Source of the DNA: a virus
Direction: 5' to 3' (one strand)
Virus record (IMG/VR): IMGVR_UViG_3300035704_000391
Coordinates: 1-25,121 of that record
Length of the DNA stretch: 25,121 bases
The notes under the pieces were generated by a model that made no database searches, had not been told where the DNA came from, and saw only the letters and a program-made list of their open reading frames with translations. A program made the translations under genes and the position numbers. Shown piece after piece: positions 21,778 through 25,121 of this stretch. Within the stretch, counting starts at the first letter, position 1. The number at the start of each line of letters is the position of its first letter.

Positions 21778-22010
21778 ACGTACCTCCACGGATGCTTCTT
21801 TTCATTGCCCCTGATCGTCACGTGAAAATGCTTCCCGACGCTCGGCGCGTTGACGAGCGCCTTCGCCTGTTCGGCGCTCACGCCGTCGTACTCGGCGACT
21901 TTGCCCGGCACCTCGCCACGGCCGTGAAACTCCACGTGCAGGCGATTCGTTTTCGGATCGTGGCCGACGCTCTTAATCTGCGAGCTGCTCACCGCCTGGC
22001 GCGTCAGCAT
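21774..22010 (-). CDS. KTSC-domain protein
   Basis: 78 residues matching the KTSC pattern: SSSQIKSVGHDPKTNRLHVE (8-27), then AEYDGVSAEQAKALVNAP, SVGKHFHVTIRG and the final aromatic residues WRYV. KTSC domains (named for a lysyl-tRNA synthetase C-terminal region) occur as short stand-alone proteins in many phages and bacteria; their role is poorly known and nucleic-acid binding has been suggested. The usual K-T-S-C box is not kept literally, but spacing and the NAPS.GK.F signature are clear. It overlaps the preceding gene by seven bases. Confidence 0.78.
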   Translation of the reverse strand: MLTRQAVSSSQIKSVGHDPKTNRLHVEFHGRGEVPGKVAEYDGVSAEQAKALVNAPSVGKHFHVTIRGNEKKHPWRYV

Positions 22011-22237
22011 TTGGTTTTCAGCGGTACGCCGCTCCCGGGCGCAGGTTTTCCTTCGCGTTTCGCAACGCGGATCTGGTAAACGTCGGTGAACGCCTGCAGC
22101 TCCGCCGCGATCGCGCGCGCTTCCGCTTCGATCCGGTGGCGGGCGTTATCGTCACGCACGGCGCCGTTCGCAAAGTGATGCGCAACGCAGATCTGGTTAT
22201 GCGCCATCCGCTTCAGGATGGTCGCGAGGCACGGCAT
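22004..22237 (-). CDS. Small helical protein of unknown function
   Basis: 77 residues, hydrophilic, with one long likely helix (RHRIEAEARAIAAELQAFTD) flanked by a histidine-containing part (MAHNQICVAHHFANGAV) and a basic C-terminus ending in KTKC. It starts four bases after the preceding stop. An internal ATG at residue 11 is an alternative start; no clear ribosome site distinguishes them. No family is recognised. Confidence 0.6.
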   Translation of the reverse strand: MPCLATILKRMAHNQICVAHHFANGAVRDDNARHRIEAEARAIAAELQAFTDVYQIRVAKREGKPAPGSGVPLKTKC

Positions 22238-22241
22238 GGGA

Positions 22242-22442
22242 CTAGCAGCCCTCGGGCGGCATGTTGCCCGGCAACGGTGCGCTCGTCGGTCCGCCGGCCA
22301 TCGGAGGTCCGGGCGGCGGCGCCGCTTGCGGCATCGGCGGTTCCAGCGCCTTCTTGGCTCCGGCCTTGAAGCCAGGGTGCTTGCCGCCGTGGTGCACCAT
22401 CTTGTCGAAACCTGGGTGACTACTGGTCTTGTGTTTTGCCAT
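22242..22442 (-). CDS. Small HPGF-motif protein with proline-rich tail
   Basis: 66 residues from the ATG at 22442 (MAKHKTSSHPGFDKMVHHGG). It has two HPGF copies (residues 9-12 and 23-26), then a proline/glycine/alanine-rich tail and ends PPEGC. The open frame extends 27 codons upstream but that part is only arginine-rich sequence antiphase to the preceding gene. It overlaps that gene by 23 bases. The motif is shared with the gene at 21133-21357. Basic start and disordered tail suggest a binding peptide rather than an enzyme. Confidence 0.62.
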   Translation of the reverse strand: MAKHKTSSHPGFDKMVHHGGKHPGFKAGAKKALEPPMPQAAPPPGPPMAGGPTSAPLPGNMPPEGC

Positions 22443-22626
22443 TTGCGTCTTCTTTCGCTGCCGCCTTGGCGGCTGCCGTCGTTTCTTTCTTCTCGTCGGC
22501 CTTGATCTGCGCGTTGAGCTCACTCGCCAGCGCGTTAAAGTGCGCGCGCCCGGCGTCGTCGAGCGTCGTCGAGTTCTTGAGCCGATCCGCGATCAACGCC
22601 CGGCAAACCTTTGCATACACGTGCAT
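22420..22626 (-). CDS. Small helical protein with charged Ala/Lys tail
   Basis: 68 residues. The first half is a helical domain (YAKVCRALIADRLKNSTTLD, then HFNALASELNAQIK) and the second half is A/K/E/D-rich (KKETTAAAKAAAKEDANGKT), likely extended or helical and solvent exposed. Its ATG shares a base with the preceding stop (TAATG). No family is recognised. Confidence 0.62.
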   Translation of the reverse strand: MHVYAKVCRALIADRLKNSTTLDDAGRAHFNALASELNAQIKADEKKETTAAAKAAAKEDANGKTQDQ

Positions 22627-22886
22627 TACGTCCTCTTACCTTCCAATTCCTGCTCGATGATCGCCGGCAGATGACGCGCTCGATCGAGTGCGTTCACCGC
22701 CCCGACCGCTTTGCGCCACTCGTCGGCGTCCTTCGCTGTCACGCACGCTCGCCGTGCGTCCTCAGCCAGTAAGTCGAGGCGAGTTTTGAAACTGTTCCAA
22801 GCACGCGATTCCGTCATGTCGCGCAGCTCGCGAATCGTTAACGGGTCCGGGCCGCGGGCAACGATGACTTTTCCGGCTAGATCCAT
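22626..22886 (-). CDS. Small helical protein of unknown function
   Basis: 86 residues. A short strand start (MDLAGKVIVARGPDPLTIRE) is followed by three likely helices with evenly spaced leucines and alanines (SFKTRLDLLAEDARRACVTA, DEWRKAVGAVNALDRARHLP, AIIEQELEGK). It may be a small helical bundle, as in minor head or packaging accessory proteins. It overlaps the previous gene by ten bases. Confidence 0.62.
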   Translation of the reverse strand: MDLAGKVIVARGPDPLTIRELRDMTESRAWNSFKTRLDLLAEDARRACVTAKDADEWRKAVGAVNALDRARHLPAIIEQELEGKRT

Positions 22887-23254
22887 GGCAGCGGCTCCGG
22901 GGGATCGTCCGGCCCATCGGCGCCAGACGGCGCGAACGTGAACCCCGCGGCCGTCACCATTCGAACTGGCGCTCCTTCGGCCACTACGGGGAATTCTGGG
23001 AACGGATTCAACTCCCCTGGTAGCTCTTTCTTCTCCCGGAAGTAGGCAGCCAGCTTCTCAGCATCGAGTGAGCCATAAGGACTAGCGCCAGAACTCACGC
23101 GAACTCCGCGCCGCGCTCGATTGCGATACGCGCGTTCATTGACGCCCATCCCTCGGCAAATTGCTTTTTGCTCCGCGTCCAGCCGCGGCCACGGCGCTCG
23201 ATCAAGAATCCGCTCCCTGAGCCGGATTAGCGCCTTTTGCGCACGCTTAAACAT
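22877..23254 (-). CDS. Protein with scaffold-like C-terminal motif near its N-terminus
   Basis: 125 residues. It opens with a basic helix (MFKRAQKALIRLRERILDRA). Residues 25-50 (LDAEQKAICRGMG continuing VNERAYRNRARRG) match residues 224-249 of the scaffold protein in 15 of 26 positions, with most other changes conservative (K/R, D/N, S/A). After this the sequence is less ordered and ends with a P/D-rich stretch (GADGPDDPPEPLPWI). If that motif binds coat protein, as scaffold C-termini do elsewhere, this protein could enter the procapsid as cargo or help start assembly. The ATG directly follows the preceding stop (TGAATG), with GGGAGG four bases upstream, a strong ribosome site. Confidence 0.7.
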   Translation of the reverse strand: MFKRAQKALIRLRERILDRAPWPRLDAEQKAICRGMGVNERAYRNRARRGVRVSSGASPYGSLDAEKLAAYFREKKELPGELNPFPEFPVVAEGAPVRMVTAAGFTFAPSGADGPDDPPEPLPWI

Positions 23255-23419
23255 TCAGCCTCCCTTTCGGTACTTCAGAATTCGTTTACGGATCGAGTCG
23301 CCGCTCGCTTCGAGCGTCGAGACGTACTTCTCCGGATCGATGAAGATCAGCGCGGCGAAGATCGGCAAGGCGCAAAGCAGGTCAATCAGTAAGCACGTTC
23401 GGACGACGAACTCACGCAT
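23255..23419 (-). CDS. Small single-helix membrane protein
   Basis: 54 residues. One hydrophobic segment (residues 5-27, VVRTCLLIDLLCALPIFAAL) is followed by a basic end (DSIRKRILKYRKGG). The layout suggests a single membrane helix with a positively charged C-terminus. It could be a small accessory membrane protein; a holin role is possible but holins usually lie elsewhere and the sequence gives no proof. The ATG shares a base with the preceding stop (TAATG), and the stop touches the next ATG, so it fits the gene chain exactly, which is the main support for such a short gene. Confidence 0.6.
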   Translation of the reverse strand: MREFVVRTCLLIDLLCALPIFAALIFIDPEKYVSTLEASGDSIRKRILKYRKGG

Positions 23420-23832
23420 TACAAAACGCCTCGGTCATCGTTTAGCGCTTGGTCTCTTTCGGCAGTCAGTTGCTCCGATCCTCGCCGCAGCGTCACAAGC
23501 GCGATCGCCGTCAGCTCGACTAGGCGCTCATAGTCGTTCGCGTACCGTGAGTTCCTCTTTTCATTGAGAAATCCGTTCAGCGCCTCGGCCTGAAGGTGCA
23601 GCAGTTCATGGACCAGCGTTACCTCGGGATCGTTGTTGCCCAGCCACGTTGTGGGGATCTTTGCCGGGTCCAGGATCGTGATAACGGCATCTTTGTAGTC
23701 GCTAAGCTGGTTCACCTTGCCGGCAGGATTGTTCTCCGTTTGTTCCACAACCACGCAACGGATCGTCCAGTCCTGCAAGCGCAGGCGCTTCTGCCAATAG
23801 GGGAGAAGTTCGAAGGCTTCCGGAACGGTCAC
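23419..23832 (-). CDS. HEXXH-motif protein, putative zinc metallopeptidase-like
   Basis: 137 residues. H75-E76-L-L-H79 inside VTLVHELLHLQAEALNGFLN is a classical zinc-peptidase helix; E102 or E106 in the following helix (YERLVELTAIAL) could be the third ligand, as in gluzincins. The N-terminal half has strands (LQDWTIRCVVVEQ, DAVITILDP), giving a compact mini-protease layout. Similar small HEXXH proteins occur in phage genomes, and their substrates are mostly unknown. It starts at GTG overlapping the portal stop (GTGA) and is directly downstream of portal, where phages often encode head-maturation factors; a classical phage head protease is normally a serine enzyme of a different fold. Activity is inference. 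Confidence 0.68.
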   Translation of the reverse strand: MTVPEAFELLPYWQKRLRLQDWTIRCVVVEQTENNPAGKVNQLSDYKDAVITILDPAKIPTTWLGNNDPEVTLVHELLHLQAEALNGFLNEKRNSRYANDYERLVELTAIALVTLRRGSEQLTAERDQALNDDRGVL

Positions 23833-25121
23833 GCTGCTATCGGACTCCCCGGCGGCACGCCTGGCGCCGGCGCTTTCGGCGCTGCCGGCGGCTTGCCCTT
23901 GAATTCATGCGGCTTGATCGGCGGCGCCACGCTCCCCTGGACAGGCATCGGCGGTTGAATCGGCGCTCCACCCGGCGGCATCATCACGCCTGGCGGCAAG
24001 TTCCCCATTCCCGTCCCAAGCATCTGCGCCGGATTCGTGCCCAGTTGCGAGGCCTGCTGCGCCATCTGCTGCGTAATCGCCTGCACCAGCTTCTTTTGTT
24101 CGAGTTGGTGCAGATGGTCGATGTAGTGCGACCGCAGCGCGAGCAGCGCGTCGTGATCGTCGTAGTGGTCAGCCGTCGCCTCGTTGAGGTCTTTCATGTG
24201 CCGGATCATGTGCAGTTGGTCGTTATCCATCGGATTTACCTGGATCGCCTCGCCCTGCTGCATCCGAGCCCATTCGTCCTTCGGATTGAGCGGTAAGTCC
24301 GGTGTCGGCGGCTTCGGGACGAGGTCCTCGAAGTTTGGATCGCCCAGCGCTTTATGCGCCCGGCGCGTCGTCTCCCAGAGCGCCTCGGGATTCTGCACAA
24401 CCAGCGGGTTCTGTAAGTCAAGCTGGTACAACGCGAGGTCGTTTTCTTTGTCCGCCGCCCTCGACCAGACGCTCGTCGCCAGCTCGAGATGGAAATCGTA
24501 ATCGCCGTTGCGTTCATCTTGCGAGAGGATAGAGCCGCCGTGCGCGACTGGAAACACCCCGTCCGCGTCCTCTTCTGTGACGCGGAAGAAGATTTCCGGA
24601 TCGCTGAATTGCCATTCGAGCTTCCAGAACTTCGCGAAGATCGTCGCGTAGTCCTCGCGCAACGTCGTCGTGTCCATCGTCATGCGGAGGTTGCCCGCCT
24701 GCATGAGCATCGCCTGGCCGGCCGCCGTGCGCGGCGCGTTCGGGCGATCGGACGCGCGGCCCATCGATTGATCGGTTAGCCCCGTCAGGCGCTCGCCGTA
24801 AGCGAGGACGACCTGCTCTTTCGCGGCTACCGCTTCGAGATCGGCGTGGAACTCCATCTGGGACATATCCGTCTTGGGATTGTCCATCGGGATCATCATG
24901 CCGGGCCGAAGCCGGAATTGCTTCGGCTCGAAACCCTGCGCCGGCTTATAGCCGACCGGCGGCGCTACGACGAATTCCATCGCGTCCGTGCCCAGGTTGT
25001 GGTTCGCGCGCACTTCGTCTTCGATGTCGATGGTCTGCTGAATGAGGCCATCGCACCAGTAAGAGCCGTCTTTTTGGTAGCTGGCTTCGACGAACGGCCG
25101 CGGAAACGGGTCCGCCGGATA
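23829..25121 (-). CDS. Portal protein, C-terminal part (cut by the window edge)
   Basis: 430 codons are visible; the frame is open through the right edge, so the N-terminal part lies outside. Visible features fit the portal of podovirus-like phages: MEFVVAPPVGYKPAQGFEPK, RLRPGMMIPMDNPKTD, a long helix AKEQVVLAYGERLTGLTD, the stretch DRPNAPRTAAGQAMLMQAGN, then TLREDYATIFAKFWKLEWQF and a helical C-terminal part (HDALLALRSHYIDHLHQLEQ) with a proline-rich tail ending PPGSPIAA. The portal is a twelve-subunit ring through which DNA enters and leaves the head, and it starts procapsid assembly. An internal GTG at 25013 is not the true start, because upstream codons also read as normal protein. The stop overlaps the HEXXH gene as GTGA. 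Confidence 0.8.
   Translation of the reverse strand, partial: YPADPFPRPFVEASYQKDGSYWCDGLIQQTIDIEDEVRANHNLGTDAMEFVVAPPVGYKPAQGFEPKQFRLRPGMMIPMDNPKTDMSQMEFHADLEAVAAKEQVVLAYGERLTGLTDQSMGRASDRPNAPRTAAGQAMLMQAGNLRMTMDTTTLREDYATIFAKFWKLEWQFSDPEIFFRVTEEDADGVFPVAHGGSILSQDERNGDYDFHLELATSVWSRAADKENDLALYQLDLQNPLVVQNPEALWETTRRAHKALGDPNFEDLVPKPPTPDLPLNPKDEWARMQQGEAIQVNPMDNDQLHMIRHMKDLNEATADHYDDHDALLALRSHYIDHLHQLEQKKLVQAITQQMAQQASQLGTNPAQMLGTGMGNLPPGVMMPPGGAPIQPPMPVQGSVAPPIKPHEFKGKPPAAPKAPAPGVPPGSPIAA

Overview
This window reads as the virion-structure (late) region of a tailed double-stranded DNA phage or prophage. Almost every gene lies on the minus strand in a tightly packed, largely translationally coupled series, so the natural reading order runs from the right end of the window to the left. 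The DNA is GC-rich, and third codon positions in the real genes are mostly G or C. There is no terminase, replication gene, integrase or lysis gene here. No long tape-measure gene, tail-tube gene or contractile-sheath gene is visible. Together with a portal, tandem neck adaptors and a large nozzle-like protein, this suggests a podovirus-like, short-tailed phage; that is inference. The host is unknown; two virion proteins with Sec-like leaders point weakly to a GC-rich didermal bacterium.

Layout in transcription order: (1) 25121-23829, C-terminal part of the portal. (2) 23832-20789, twelve small genes packed end to end. They include an HEXXH protein, a one-helix membrane protein, a KTSC-domain protein, two cysteine-cluster (probably zinc) proteins, and two proteins sharing an HPGF motif. 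(3) 20792-17722, the head-building set: scaffolding protein, a 205-aa unknown, a decoration-like protein and the major capsid protein. (4) 17650-16719, two small beta-rich virion proteins. (5) 16706-11508, two large predicted adhesins, a beta-helix-like tailspike and a collagen-like SGNH-hydrolase fibre, both with N-terminal signal-peptide-like sequences. (6) 11507-6354, three neck/adaptor-like proteins in tandem followed by a 911-aa nozzle/stabilisation-like protein. (7) 6354-2885, a 161-aa protein and a 993-aa protein with a C-terminal glycosidase-like region. (8) 2463-2881, a small plus-strand cassette of two tiny genes (one very basic, one acidic) ending in a clear intrinsic terminator; it looks like a moron, an independently transcribed insert. 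(9) 2381-1, minus strand again: a RimL-like GNAT acetyltransferase whose stop codon appears to be lost, and two low-complexity proteins that look like internal virion or DNA-ejection proteins.

How it works together: portal, scaffold and coat build the procapsid; decoration and beta-rich proteins stabilise the shell; adaptors and nozzle close the portal vertex; tailspike and SGNH fibre bind and probably trim surface glycans; internal proteins probably help deliver the genome. The most striking observation is a 26-residue motif at the scaffold C-terminus (a candidate coat-binding end) that recurs with 15 of 26 identities near the N-terminus of a 125-aa protein in the small-gene cluster, suggesting a cargo protein targeted into the procapsid. 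All function calls rest on reading the sequence by eye; no database search was possible.
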